64,000 bases of DNA, from contig NC_055990.1 of assembly GCF_018446385.1 (NCBI RefSeq), positions 25,254,726-25,318,725 of the forward strand, given 5' to 3'. This stretch comes from Zingiber officinale (Eukaryota > Streptophyta > Magnoliopsida > Zingiberales > Zingiberaceae). Within the stretch, counting starts at the first letter, position 1. Each line of letters starts with the position of its first letter. The translations under genes and the position numbers were made by a program. A model generated the notes under the pieces. It had not been told where the DNA came from. It did not search any database and saw only the letters and a program-made list of their open reading frames with translations. Below, piece by piece: positions 23,701 to 37,200 of this stretch.

Positions 23701-24634
23701 TCAAGGAATGTGATCTATAAAGGATGCATAGCCCAAAGAAATAATCAGATCAAGCAAATGATCATATGCAGGAGAAAACAGAACGTCCAGGAATAATCAA
23801 AAGATCGAACGAACATGAAGAGCAATAAATCATGGAATAAGAACAAATACATGAGGAAGAAAAAAGAATAGGAAATCATACAGGGAGACACAACGTGCAT
23901 CACCCATTTCTTAGGATAGGAAGAAGTTTCTATCCCTCCCCGCGATCAGCTACGGGGTCGAGATATCGAAGAAGAAAATATTCTTCACCGCTTTCCCTAC
24001 ACGCTGCACGCCTTCTTCTTACCTGTTGTGAATTTGAATGATTACTTCCGTGAGTTATTCACCAAAGCAATAGAATGTTAAGCAATGGCTCCATCCTTGC
24101 GAACATCTTATGGTTGGCTAACTGCATTACATCCTTTAATATTGCAAAAACACCCATTAAACATGTCACAAAAATTAGAGGCAAAAATGAATATTCACCA
24201 TTTCAAATCTTTAAAGATTAAAATCTTACATAAATTCCGTTGGAACATATACAGCGTGCTTTGGAAAGACAATGCAAACCCAAAACATTGTTCTGCCTGA
24301 AAATTCAATTTCTATAACACTGGCAACTCTAGTACAGAAACTCATCGTAAATCTTGCTGAATAGACAGCAGCAAATTGTTACTACAGTTATTTTGAAATC
24401 ACTATCAAGTTTCATACAGAAACTAGTCATAAATCTCTCTGAATAGAGATCAGCAAATTTTTATTTACAGTTGTTTTGAAATTACAACAAAGCTAAACAG
24501 CAAGAATAAACCTCAGCTTGCTATATAATCAGTATAATAAAATTGAATCTGACTACAAAAAAGTTAAGGGAGCCCCAAATCTTATTACAATAAAAAAATA
24601 TATATCAAAATAACTTGAAAGCCAATTCAAAACC
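20781..24634. other. 3.9 kb spacer, mostly featureless
   Basis: No intact gene is recognised on either strand. The one identifiable item is an isolated exon-like segment at 22971-23056 (separate entry). Unrecognised short open frames exist, for example 23247-23573 minus. The GC-rich patch at about 23930-24020 could be a leftover promoter or first exon of the gene that the isolated exon came from. Confidence 0.45.
22971..23056 (-). pseudogene. Isolated exon of a PDAP1-like (28 kDa heat- and acid-stable phosphoprotein) gene
   Basis: The minus-strand reading between an acceptor (ctatag) and a donor (gtaaaatac) gives ENIARHKAHEQYMMLQEQ, then GKTEQARKDL. The QGKTEQARKDL core is the hallmark of the plant PDAP1/HASPP28 family, small basic coiled-coil proteins of unclear function. 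Neither the preceding exons (MGRGK-type start, acidic stretch) nor the following RLALIRQQR-type exon could be found within a few kilobases. It is therefore most likely a fragment or an exon of a degraded copy. Both splice-site dinucleotides remain intact. Confidence 0.6.
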
Positions 24635-26934
24635 TCAGGCAACTGATATCGGCTTAGAGCTTTGAGTTTCTTGACCTTGGGTAACACCAAATATGCTCAA
24701 TAGACCACGTCCCTTTGCAAGGTGCTCCAACACTTTAAGTTTTTCCGTTAGCTCCACCACTTCTTTGGCCAAGACTTCCTCCTGTCGTTTTAAGGCCTGC
24801 AAGTATTGACAATAACTTAAGCTCAAATGCAGAGGCATTTATCAAATTGAACTTCCAACAGACAAGTAAATCACGACCAGGTGTTCCATAAATGACTCTT
24901 TACAGGATACAAAAGAAGACATGATAAAAGGATGACAATTAATGAAGGAGGAAAGAATAAGAGACAGTATTGCCTCAGGGCAACTTGGGAAAGCTCCACA
25001 TGGTCATTAGTTTTTTGGATTTGAAACCTTTCAATCTAAATCAAGGTTTGTTGACTTTAAGTTTTACATACTCAACCTTTTTATGTGGTTTCAATCTGAT
25101 GGTGATTTTATTGCCCTATTCTATTGCTCTTGGCTGAGCTGTCAACTGATCAATTTTTTTCCTCCACTGTTTCTATGCTGCTTGCCATAATTTTCTATCA
25201 AAATAAACTTCTGTTTAATCAACTTCTTAACATAATGAAGGGAATCTATGGTAGAATACACTCCTACAAATTATAGTTTTCCTTAGCATTACTCAGCTTG
25301 AGATAATTGAAGCATAAAGTCCATTCAGTAATATGAATGTAGGGTAGTGAGCTGTTTGATGTGATAAGGAAATCTGTAAACTACCTCAAGCTCTTCTCTC
25401 CGCATCTCCTCCTTTCTAGCTTCAGATCTGGCACTTCTTTGCACTTCAAAGATTATAGCAGCTCCAGCAACCTAGTGCATCAAGAGGCTATAAGTAGTCA
25501 ATATCACAGAACAGTTATTAACTAGCCATGAAATTGTATGAATCAGCATAAGCACAAGCAAAATGCAAGTGTCCATACTGATTGATAAGCAAAATGATGC
25601 ACAAACATGTCAAAGTAAATCATGAACATAAGCATCTATATTATGAACAGTATTGTAAATATGGTTAGCATCATAGCCTAAGAATGACAGAAAACATACT
25701 TGCTTTTATTGGTTTGGCAACACATATACCCATAACAGAAAAAATTAACTAGTAGCGGAAATAAAAGTAGTGTGTGAGTACCGAAAAAACAAAGACTTCT
25801 CCAAAAAGGTCTACGGCTGATTGAACAGCTCTCTCCTCATTCAGTGGTCGGATCTTAACATCAGTTGCCTGGCCATATAGGCGTCTTTGAATGTTTGTTG
25901 TCAAGCGATGATTTGCCTGATTACAGAAATGATCAAAAATAATTTCTAAATAGATATAGATGAACTGCAAAAAAATTCAAAATAGATTCAATCTTTGACA
26001 GTGCTAGTTAAACCGTACTGTGAAGGTGGCTTATGTCATAATACTTGCAAGAGCAAGAATATATATAAAAGAGATATGAAACCAATTAAGTCCAAAAAGA
26101 ATGTGTTTACGAAGAGTAATACTTTTTTAATGTTTGCTAAATCGATGACACAAGTAGCACCATAAATGATCATAAAAGCTCTTTTTACATAATATCCAAT
26201 TTGTATCTGTGATAATCAATAGAAAATATTATCCCCTTTCTCAGCTGGATCAATCAATGACGAAGTTGATACTAATTAGCAGCCATTTATCTTCTTGATT
26301 TTTAACACAGTTTGCACAAGAAAAAAAAAGAACTCTTAGATCGAGGAGTAATCCCAAGGCATCAAATAATTGTAAAACCATTAGTTGGAAAATTATTTTC
26401 CTCAAAAGCTAATCTATGCCAAAGGATCTAACATTTTTTATTGAGCATAGAAAAAATTGATAGCATCCATTTTTTTAAAAAAGAGGATAAACAAAACAGA
26501 AATCAACTAGATAACTTTGCAAAGATATCGAACAGTGTTGCCCCAACAAACAACAAAAAGCCGATCTGGACACTTCTGCCAGAATCAAAATCGTCAGTCC
26601 AAAAATGGAAGGGAAAGCCTTCATTTGACTCATGATGTACTACATTCTAAGATCACAAGAACACTGGGGCAATCCGATAATCCGAACGCTCTACCTGGAC
26701 TAAATTCTAGCGACAGTCCGCATGCGCACCAAAGAACCCTAGAAGTGGAAATGAATAAAACAAATACTCTTACTCGAAGCAAGAACAAACGGATAGAAAG
26801 GGCACCTGGGCGAGATCGATGATGAGCTCGCGAAACTTGGGGTAATTCCCGGCTTGCTGCTTCAACCTGGAGGCGATCGGCTTCGACAGCGTCCGGAACG
26901 CGAGCAATCCCAGCTTCAACAACGGGAGCACCAT
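24635..26934 (-). CDS. OPA3-like protein
   Basis: Member of the optic atrophy 3 family. Animal OPA3 is a mitochondrial membrane protein affecting organelle shape and lipid metabolism; the plant role is poorly known. Minus-strand exons: 26934-26806, 25916-25782, 25471-25385 and 24796-24635, all in phase 0, giving 170 aa. Signatures are MVLPLLKLGLLAFRTLSKPI at the N-terminus (family-typical mitochondrial signal/anchor), NYPKFRELIIDLAQ, and the hydrophobic segment AVDLFGEVFVFSVAGAAIIF bridging exons 2 and 3. A charged coiled-coil tail follows (about residues 95-150: RSARSEARKEEMRREELE, then VVELTEKLKVLEHLAKG). Length and exon phasing fit the family. The upstream side faces the RLT gene across a divergent spacer. 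Confidence 0.92.
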
Positions 26935-28221
26935 CTCTTCCTCTCCTCTTTCTCTCGATCCCTCTCACTCACCGCGCTGCAGTATAAGCGATTTGACGAG
27001 GGATTTTAATTGACGGGGGTTTTCTTGGGGAAGAGGGAAGGCGGGAGCGAGGAAGCAGCAGTCTCCCCATTCGGAGTCGCCACGGAATCGTATCGATCCT
27101 CCAATGAGACCACTGCCAACAGATCGATCGCAGCCGTTCGTCTTTGTTGATCGGGAACGAACCAATATGACGCCAGCGACGAGCCCATTTATTTTTTCAT
27201 TAAAAAAAAAGAGAAATAGAAATCATTTATTAAATAATAATCATTTCCATAATTAGCATTAACCAGTAAAAGAGCTAAGGTCAGAGTTCAAATTTTTTTT
27301 TTGCCAAATTTAGAAATCGAACTGGAGATTCATTTCATTATTTTCGTACTGAATAAAATATTATTATTATTATTATTATTATTTTAAAAAAATAAATACT
27401 GGTTTCCGGATCTCCAATCCTGCGGCTTCCAAATCGTACACGTGGTCGTCAACGTGCCACGTCGATTTGCCAAACGGCAGACCAGATCTACCCACCGTTA
27501 ACTCCCGAGTGGGCCCCACTTTTCTCTCTCCTCCGAAAATTCTACGCAGACAATCGAATCAAACCCTGGGAAATGAAGAAAGAGGAAAAAAGCAAACGCA
27601 CAAGAACAATCAACGATGAATTAATTAATTCCTGCCTTTTTTTTCCAAAAAATTAACATTAGAAATTAGACGACAGCAACAAGAAAAACAAATAAAAATA
27701 GTAATGATAATAATAATTTTTTTAAAAAAAAAAAACCATAAAAAAGGAAAAGGAGAAAGAGATTTTTTTCCAGCCCAATTCATTACTCTTCACGGAAACG
27801 TGCTTTTGTTCGCAAACAAGATCACACAACGCCGCGATGGATCTCAATCTCAATCTCAACCTGGATCTCAATCTCAATTCCTGTTCCCAACCGTTCAACC
27901 GATCAAACCGCGGCTTTATTTTTATTCCTCCTCCCAATCCATTTCTTTGTCTCGCGTTCTTATTATTATTTATTTTTATTATTAATCTTCTTTGTTGTTT
28001 TTATTCCTTTTCTCTCTTCCATCTCATCTTTCCCCTCTTCCTCTCCCTCTTTTTCGATCCTTTTTGCTGTTCCTGTTGTCGCCCTCCCACCCAAATCTCG
28101 CCTCGATTCGTCGATTCCGCTTCGATTTTTCCGCGCCGGGTGATTTTGATGCGCGGAGAGGGTCGAATCGGTGGTGTTGTTTGAGTTTGATCCTGATTAG
28201 GGTTTGCTTGCTCCGCCGGCG
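26935..28221. promoter_or_regulatory. Divergent promoter spacer between OPA3-like and RLT
   Basis: 1.29 kb of non-coding DNA separates two start codons pointing away from each other. A G-box/ABRE-type ACACGTGG lies at 27438-27445 and a second ACGT-core site GCCACGTC at 27456-27463, 18 bp apart. An (ATT)n microsatellite lies at about 27361-27383. From about 27770 the strand is CT-rich, as in a plant 5' leader. Motif calls are visual; use by either gene is inference. Confidence 0.55.
27837..28184 (+). other. Upstream open reading frame in the RLT leader
   Basis: An ATG at 27837 opens a 115-codon frame that ends 37 bases before the RLT start. It begins MDLNLNLNLDLNLN, produced by a TCAATC-type hexamer repeat. 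If the RLT transcript starts upstream of 27837, this uORF would be expected to reduce main-frame translation. Whether it is transcribed or translated is unknown. It has no recognised family. Confidence 0.4.
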
Positions 28222-31200
28222 ATGGAGTCGGGGGAGGGAGCGGAGGAGAAGGAGCAGTCGGAGCCACAGCCACAGCCGCAGCCGACTGCAGAAGCATGGA
28301 AGAAGCCGGCGCCCGAGGGCGGGGAGAAGCCCTCCAAGCGGAAGATGAAGACGCCTTACCAATTGGAGATCCTCGAGAAGACCTACGCTGGTTTGTCGGT
28401 TTTTTTTTTTATCTTTGTATTAGGGTTTTTGGATTTGTAATTGATTGGAAGTTGTTTTTTTACTTGTTTTTTTTTTTGCTGGGTGGATTTTGATCAGTGG
28501 AGACTTACCCGACGGAGATGCAGCGGACTGAGCTGTCGGTGAAGACTGGCCTCTCGGATCGGCAGCTCCAGATGTGGTTTTGCCATCGTAGGCTCAAGGA
28601 TCGGAAGTTCCCTCCCACAAAGAGGCAGCGGAGGGAAGAGGACCCACTGCCATTGACTCCACCGCCACCAGTGCTTCCGCCTCAGAATGATAGGCTCTCG
28701 TCGGAATCAGGGGGCGTAGGGTTGAGCTCCAGCCCCTTCAGTGGAGGGCTTGGTAGCAGTGGGGAGTCCAGGAGGCCATTTTCTAGGGCGGCACCAGTTG
28801 TTTCGAGGATTGGGGCGGATATGTCTGCTATAGGAAGGCGCTACTATGACATGGGGCTTCCGCCACCAACCCCTGCACAGCCGACCATGGCGGAAATGAG
28901 AATGCTTGCATCAGTTGAATCTCAGCTTGGGGAGCCACTGCGACAGGATGGACCAGTTCTTGGAGTAGAGTTTGATCCATTGCCACCTGGTGCATTTGGG
29001 GCGCCAATAGGTATAGATAAAGACACAACAAATATCACATAAAATCTTCTTCATTTTTACATGATTGACTTAGATTGTTTAGTTTTATATAGTCCATACC
29101 TACCAATTGAAGTTACCTCTATAATCTAAGCATTGGTTAGTGTGCAAGACTTGAATTAGCGTTAATAATGAGTTTCCTTTTTCTTACCTTTGAACAAAAT
29201 ATTGCCATGTAGGTGAATTGATTTAGTTTATTTTTTAGTTAAAAGTCTGGCCTGGATATATTTATTATGTTTTAATATCCATTGTATATCTGCAGTGTTG
29301 GGAGAATATATGTGTTGTGGTTAACGCTATCAAGTTTAAGAATGAAAACTTGTGTGATAGAAACTAGCCAACGATGACTAGTCTGTGTACTGGTGAATCA
29401 GTGAAAATCTAGATGTATAAGGCCAATGCTGGTGATAATTATACCTCCAAGCAATATATGCTTCTTGTTTGGTCAGGGAATTTTAGGTTATTTCCTTTTA
29501 TCATTGTGATGGTCTATAAAGCATAAAATTGATATTGGATCTTTCGTAACATAACAATTCTTGGAATTTGATATCCTTTATGCTAATACAACTATGATTT
29601 CAAGTTTCATCTGTTGTAAAATTTTTGGTAGGCCTTAAATGACACAAGGATTATTTGAAGTCTTGGGTAATAAAATTACTTAGGGTGATTCTGCCCTACA
29701 GTGCGTTAGGTGAAAATTACAAAGAATCATATAGTTGTGGATCATTTTTCTGGCAGCATTTATTTTTTTTCTGTTGATTGAGTCCAAGTTTTGAGTTCAT
29801 ATACACTCTTGGCTCTCTTGATTCTGCGGGTTTTGGATCTTGTCTATGTCGTATTTCAACCCTATCTAGCAACTACTCTCCTATTAAGATTGCAATATTT
29901 CATGGTTTGGTTTGTGCTTTTGGCTCATCATTCTACAGTGTCTTTAAAATACAGACTTTGTAGTTTGATGCTAGTTTGCATTTGACTTTATTCTTTGGGT
30001 GTGTTTGGTTCAAGTTATCACGTATAACCTTGGTTTTGTGATTACCAGGTAATCACATAACCAAGGTTATAAGGAATAAAATATAACCTAATGTTGCTTG
30101 GTTAAACTTAGGTAATACAACAAAAATTTGTTTGTTTGGAGGTTTTAATGTATAACTTAGAATATTTTATTGTATTAGCCTCGGTTACAATGTTTGAAGG
30201 GGAGCCTTGGCGCAACGGTAAAGTTGTTGCTTTATGACCAAAAGGTCACGGTTCGAATCCTGGAAACAGCCTCTTGCAAAAAAGCAGGGTAAGGCTATGT
30301 ACAATGGATCCTTCCCCGGGACCCGACATAGCGGGAGCTTCGTGCACCGGGTTGCCCTTTATTAGCCTAGGTTACAAAACCAACCATACATATTATTTTT
30401 ATTTTTCTTTTTAAACTTTACATTTTTTTAGTGTTTTTTTAACTTTCCTCTCTCTCTATATATATGTATATTTATTTATTTATATATAATATTTTCAAAA
30501 ATATAACTTTATTTTTTAAATAAATATTGCATATTTTTATTTTTTTATTTGGTTTTTATAATTTAAAATGAAATTTTTGTTATAAAAATTTTAGGGGTAT
30601 TTTTGTCCCAAAATGTAAATATCGGAGGATATTTTTGGCAAAATTTTTTTGTTAATCCCGGAATCAAGATTTCCCAAGGTTTTCCGATTCTAGGTTGCAT
30701 GCCCCCTTTTGCTTATGTCGGGCATGGATCATTACTTGGGAATCACCGATTATCTAAACCAAACAGGGTTTTCGTTGATAACCTTGGATGGATAACCAAG
30801 GCTATCAAGAATAATCCCCAACCAAACACACTCTGTGTAATGGTTTTGGCCATATTTACACCTGCCATTTGCTAGTGTGCTGTCTTTGGTTTTTGTTTTC
30901 CTGTTGATTGATTTACCTTTTCTCTTGACATAAGATTGGAAAGGTTGTAATCAACACTTCAAAACAAGCTGTCCCAACTGTTCATGATTGGTTATATGTA
31001 TCTTTCTTACCTTGGAGATCTATGTAACGCCACAATATTTGTGGAAGTTCATTGAGCAGCATTTCTTTTCAATGTGGACACGGTGCATTACGAAGTAACT
31101 TTTTTTTTCAGCAGTTAAGAATAGTCAATGATTAGCTTCATTTGTTTTTTTTACTTGTAAATGCTTTCTGTTAGGAGCGTGCAACGGTAAAGTTGTTACT

Positions 31201-34200
31201 TTGTGACCAGCAGGTCACTGGTTTGAATCCTGGAAACAACCTTTTGCAAAAAACAGGATAAGGCTGCGTACAATGGATTCTTCTCCGGGACCCGCATGAC
31301 AGGAGCTTCGTGCACCGGACTATCTTTTTTTTAAATACTTTTTGTTAGGATCTATTATGTGCACGTTTTCAATTAGGTAAACAATTAAGACGTTGAGGCG
31401 AAACATATCTCACTACAATAGTTAGAAGTCATCTTTCCAGCATTACACATTCATCTTCACGATTTTGTGCTAATTATGCTAGTGTTTTTGACTTGCATAT
31501 ACTATATGGGTATACTTATATGTCTTGTCGTTGCATATTCTATCTTAAATATCATTCTTATTCTTTATCCAAATCTTTCAGCAGAAATGCCAGTGCAACA
31601 GAAGCAGCCCCTGCGCCCTTATGATGGCAATATGTTTGAAAGATATGATACCAAGCCAATGAAGGTGTAGAATATTCGCTGTGCAATAGTGGAAGTTAAT
31701 TATAATTTTTTTGCCTCTATTGTGATCTTACTAGTTTTAGTAGAATGTCTGCAGTATACTGCATTAAGAATTTGATTTTTTGCTTGTCTAAAATTGTGGT
31801 GAATATCACTGTTTGCAGGCAACTGCTGACCATTTGTTAGCAAGCTCATCTAATGGGAAAAGAAAACTAGCAGCTAGTGCTTCTCATATGAGTCATCCCC
31901 AGATGAGTCACCGGGCTCTTCACGAGTATCAGTTTCTCCCTGAGCAACTAAGTGTCCGGTCGGAGACATATGATAGGGTCTCTCAATCTCACTATTATGA
32001 CTCTTCATTAGATGCTTCGAGTGCCAGGGCAATATCTTTACCAAAAAAATTGCATGTAAATGAACAAGGGGTGCCAAATTATACTTTTCAAGGTCAAATG
32101 TCCAGTGCAAATCTTTTGTCTCAGCCAGGAAGGCAGCAAAATTTTCCTTCCATTTCAATGGACTCTGATGGTCCTCCACACAGTGACATGTTTCCTATTT
32201 CTGCAAGTGACACTCAGTTTGGTATGCATCAAGTCGGACTAGAAAACCAATCTATATCCTCTGACAGGAGGAGTGCCCGAGATGATGACTTTTCTAGGTT
32301 GGAGAGAAAACGCAAGGTAAGTACGATCTCTTCATTCATGTTGAGTTTTATTAAAATAATATTTTTACTGCAATGCTTTGATATATGTAGAGTGATGAAG
32401 CAAGGATTGCTAAGGAGGTTGAAGCACATGAGAAACGGATAAGGAAAGAGCTTGAGAAACAAGACATCTTGAGAAGAAAGGTATATATTCCTTTTTAATT
32501 GTTTGTCTTTTTTCACTTTTTGGTGCTGAAGAAATAATATCATTCCTTAGAGAGAAGAGCAAATGCGAAGGGAAATGGAGAGACATGATCGTGAAAGAAG
32601 AAAAGAGGAAGAGCGGATGTTGCGTGAAAAACTGCGAGAGGAAGAGAGATTCGAACGTGAACAAAGACGTGAAAATGAACGCAGGGAGAAGTTTTTGCTA
32701 AAGGAATCCCGTAGAGTAGGTTCCATAAATTTTGTTTAATGCCTGTCATTTCTAATACTTCCCTAATGTCTTTCTAAATGATTTCAGGCTGAGAAATTGA
32801 GGCAGAAAGAAGAATTAAGGCGTGAGAAGGATGCTGCAAGACAGAAAGCTGCTACGGAAAGGGCTACTGCCCGCAGAATTGCACGGGAGTATATGGAGCT
32901 TATTGAGGATGAGCGACTAGAGTTAATGGAGATTGCTGCAATTAATAAGGGGTTTTCCTCAATCTTTGGTCTTGACAGTGATACTTTGCAACAATTGGAT
33001 TCATTCAGAAGTACGGTTTTGTTGAGTTGTTCAACTTATTCTAAAATAATTTCTTGAAATGGTTCCATGCAGATGGTTTGAGATTCTTATGACTTTGGTT
33101 AGCCTTTGCTGCAGGTATGTTGCAGGCATTCCCACCAAGTTCTGTAAAACTAGGAAGGCCTTTTGGTGTTCAACCTTGGGTGGATTCTGATGAAAATATA
33201 GCAAACGTTCTTATGGTGCATTTGCTAAACTCATTATCAATATTATCATAGGGGTTTTGCTTTCATAATTAGATATCGATGATTATTCCATTACCATGCT
33301 AGTTTGTACTGCCTATTCCATGTACATTTTTTTTCCTATAAAAAACAAGAATATTATTTTAGCATTGTTTATGCCACTTATTAGAATTTTACCCTCGGGA
33401 AGAAATTATCATTATGAACTATGTGTTCATACCATTTAGTATTTGCTCATTGTGAACAATTTCATTTTGAGTATCAATGACATATCTGTTTTGTGCTCTT
33501 GGTTGGAATTTCAGGTTTGGAAGTTCTTAATTACTTTTGCTGACATACTAGGGCTTTGGCCATTCACTCTTGATGAGTTTGTGCAGTCTCTCCATGATTA
33601 TGTGAGTGCTTTTGAACCTTCCATGATGTCCCAACTATCTATGCTTTAGAATCCTTGAATTATAATGATATAATATCCAAACTAAGGCCATTTATTATAA
33701 CGACCTGGTCAGGTACCAGCCTTATTTATCCTTGCTTGTTTCTATGTTTACAGATCATCTGTTGAAAAACAAATTTTGTTTATTTAAGGCAAATTTTTTT
33801 TGTTTAAAAAATATTTGCTTGTTAGAGGATGTTTTGTAGTCCAAATTACTATTAGTTAGGTAGATGTATCTGAATCATTTACCACTGGAGGTCTCATTAT
33901 TTTCAACCTTATAAGAAGCTTGCTCATCCTTTTCATGATAAATAAGATTGTCTTTAAGGACTCAAATTATTTGAGCTTGTGACTATCTGCATCTTGAGAT
34001 CTATGATACTGAAGACACTGAATTTGTAGAACTTTCTTGCTATTGTTGGATACTATGGCTATATGGTATTGCAACCTTAATGCCCGCATTGTGTTAAATA
34101 TTGCTAGAAGCAGCATCAGATTCATACAATGCTAATTCTTGTATGAATGAACAGTAGAAGCAGCATTGACTCCTCTACTGTGTTAAGTATCTTATATGAA

Positions 34201-37200
34201 ATTCCTACAGGGTTCAAGACTCTTGGGAGAAATACATGTTTCCCTTCTTAAATCCATAATCAAGGACATTGAGGATGTTGCAAGGACACCTGCTATTACA
34301 GTTGGTGCTAGCCAGAGCAGTTCTGCTAACCCAGGAGGTGGTCATCCACAGATAGTTGAGGGGGTATGTTGTTTAACTTTCTACTTCCATGGATAATTCT
34401 TTCTCACTATGATCTCTTTTGGCTTAGCTTGCATTTTTTGCTTTCATTCACTAGGCTTATGCATGGGGTTTCAACATTCGAAGCTGGCAGCGCCACCTAA
34501 ATTGCTTGACATGGCCTGAGATATTGCGGCAATTTGCTTTATCAGCAGGATTTGGGCCACAACTGAAGAAAAAGAATGTTGAACACACATATTTACGGGA
34601 TGATAATGAGGTATTTAAGCTGCGTGAACTTTGAAAAATCAGCATTTTCACAATTGTTATTTTTTCTACATAAGTTTGTTGAAGACATCTTTATAGTTGT
34701 TGCTATTTCGACCTCAAGCCACTAGTTATTCTTGCGGCTGCAAAAGTCATCTTTGTTTTTGTTGTTATATTCCATACAACAAATGGGCATGACTGTATTA
34801 TTCTTAGTTTAAGTTAACAATTGTCTGTGAAAGCACCAACTTGATTCTAAATTATGGATTTGCTAATAACATGCATATGATGTTACAGTTATTACTAGTG
34901 GTACTGATTTTTAAGGTTTCAAATTGTTTGCTTTAAATTGTTAAGTTAATTTTGCTTGCGACAATTTTAGTAAACTGTTTGCTTGCCATCATCATATGAT
35001 GTTCAAGCCAGTCTTTTTGTTATTAAATTTGTATTATTTTTTTCTTCTTCTGGTTTTTGATCTCTGTTTATGTAGCTACTACTGAAATCAAGCAATTTGT
35101 ATTCAGGGGATTGATGGTGAGGATGTTATTTCCACTTTGCGAAATGGTTCAGCTGTTGAAAATGCTGTTGCTTTAATGCATGAAAGGGGATACACACATC
35201 GACGAAGATCTCGACATCGGTTGACTCCTGGAACAGTAAAATTTGCAGCTTTCCATGTTTTATCTCTTGAAGGAAGCAGAGGCTTAACTATACTTGAAGT
35301 TGCTGACAAGATTCAGGTACATACCTTCAGTAAGAATGTTTCTATGTTCTTGATTTGTTTGACTGAGTTTTGATTCATTATCAGAAATCTGGATTGAGAG
35401 ATCTTACTACGAGCAAGACACCTGAGGCATCAATTGCTGCAGCGTTATCACGCGACACAAAACTTTTTGAGCGAACTGCTCCTTCAACATATTGTGTACG
35501 GTCACCATATAGAAAAGATCCTGTTGATGCAGATGCAGTGCTATCAGCTGCTCGCGAAAAGATACACGTATTTCAAAGTGCACTTTCTGATTCTGAGGAA
35601 GTGGAAAAGGATACGGAAGATGTAGATGATGCAGAAAGAGATGAAGATTCAGAAGGGGATGCTGGTGATGATCATGGGGTTGATGATACTGGCACTGATC
35701 ATAACTTGGATAAGAATGACCCATTTGAAAGCAAGCTAAAAGATCCTAGTGCATTGACATCAGTAGGTAAGATGAAAGGAGGAAGAGAAATTGGAGCAAC
35801 TCCACAAATTAGTTTTGGAAATGTTGCAAAAGTCTGTCCAAAACCCTCTTCAGAGAATGCAAATACTTCTGGGGCCACTGAGTTTATAGAGACCAATTCA
35901 AAGTTCCATGAAGCAGCTAATGTGGATATGGAGGAGACAGAGATGGATGAAAGCAACTTCGGTGAACCATGGGTTGAAGGCCTAGCAGAAGTAGGTAAGA
36001 TGAAAGGAGGAAGAGAAATTGGAGCAACGCCACAGACTAGTTTTGGAAATGTTGAAAAAGTCTGTCGAAAACCCTCTGCAGAGAATACAAATATTTCTGG
36101 GGCCACTGAGTTTATAGAGACCAATTCAAAGTTCCATGAAGCAGCTAATGTGGATATGGAGACAGAGATTGATGAAAGCAACTTTGGTGAACCATGGGTT
36201 CAAGGCCTAGCAGAAGGTGATTATTCTGGGCTGAGCGTTGAAGAACGCCTAAATGCACTTGTTGCTTTGTTAGGCGTTGCTATTGAAGGAAACTCAATAC
36301 GAATAGTGTTGGAGGTATTAATAAAATTTCTGCCATTTTAAATTTAATTTCTGTTTTGTGATGTTGTAATTGAATAGAGGTCTCACAGGAACGCTTGGAA
36401 GCTGCAACTGCACTTAAAAAACAAATGTGGGCGGAAGCACAACTGGATAAAAGGCGTTTTAAAGAAGAATATTCTAGCAGATTACAAGGTACTTTTGGTG
36501 GGTACAAGGCTGAGATAGCCCAAATGAATGGAACAAGAGAGGGAAGCCAAACTCCACAGGACAATGTGGACAAGGTCAATGATGGCAATTTAGAAGTAAT
36601 CAACAATGAACAGTTTGTTGAGCAGAATCAGGTGAATATGGGCTATAATTCTATGGGACAAGAGCTTACTAATTCAGATGTGCTATCTATTCAGCAATGC
36701 GGATATGCTGCTGAGAAGTCTCGTTCTCAGTTAAAATCATTTATTGGCCATAAAGCAGAGCTACTATATGTGTACCGTTCATTACCCCTAGGTCAAGATC
36801 GTAGACGAAACCGCTACTGGCTATTTTCAACTTCTTCATCACCAAATGATCCTGGTTCTGGAAGAATCTTTTTGGAATCCAAAGAAGGTCATTGGACACT
36901 TATTGACTCGGAGGAGGTACTTAAGATATAGCATCTTGTTTATGCTTCATTGTGAAACTGTCTCTCAAATAACAATACATTCAAATTGATGGACTTGTGT
37001 GCTATTTGTTCTTACCAATTCATCTATGGGCGAAATTGTCTATATGAAATTGCATTAGATCGAATACCATTCACATTCCTTTATGAAGAATACCATCACA
37101 GATAGTTTTGCTGTGAATTTTCAAAGCCACAGACTAACTGATTGCCTCACTATTTATTATATTACCACTGCACAAGATTTGGCTTCCTGAAATGTTATGA

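Noticed and set aside
30197-30270. Possible tRNA gene (box A and box B present)
   Set aside because: No acceptor or anticodon stem closes, and the sequence continues into a SINE body with target duplications; it is an Au-type SINE.
35699-36181. 160-aa minus-strand frame
   Set aside because: Antisense of RLT exon 13; its own internal repeat mirrors the exon duplication.
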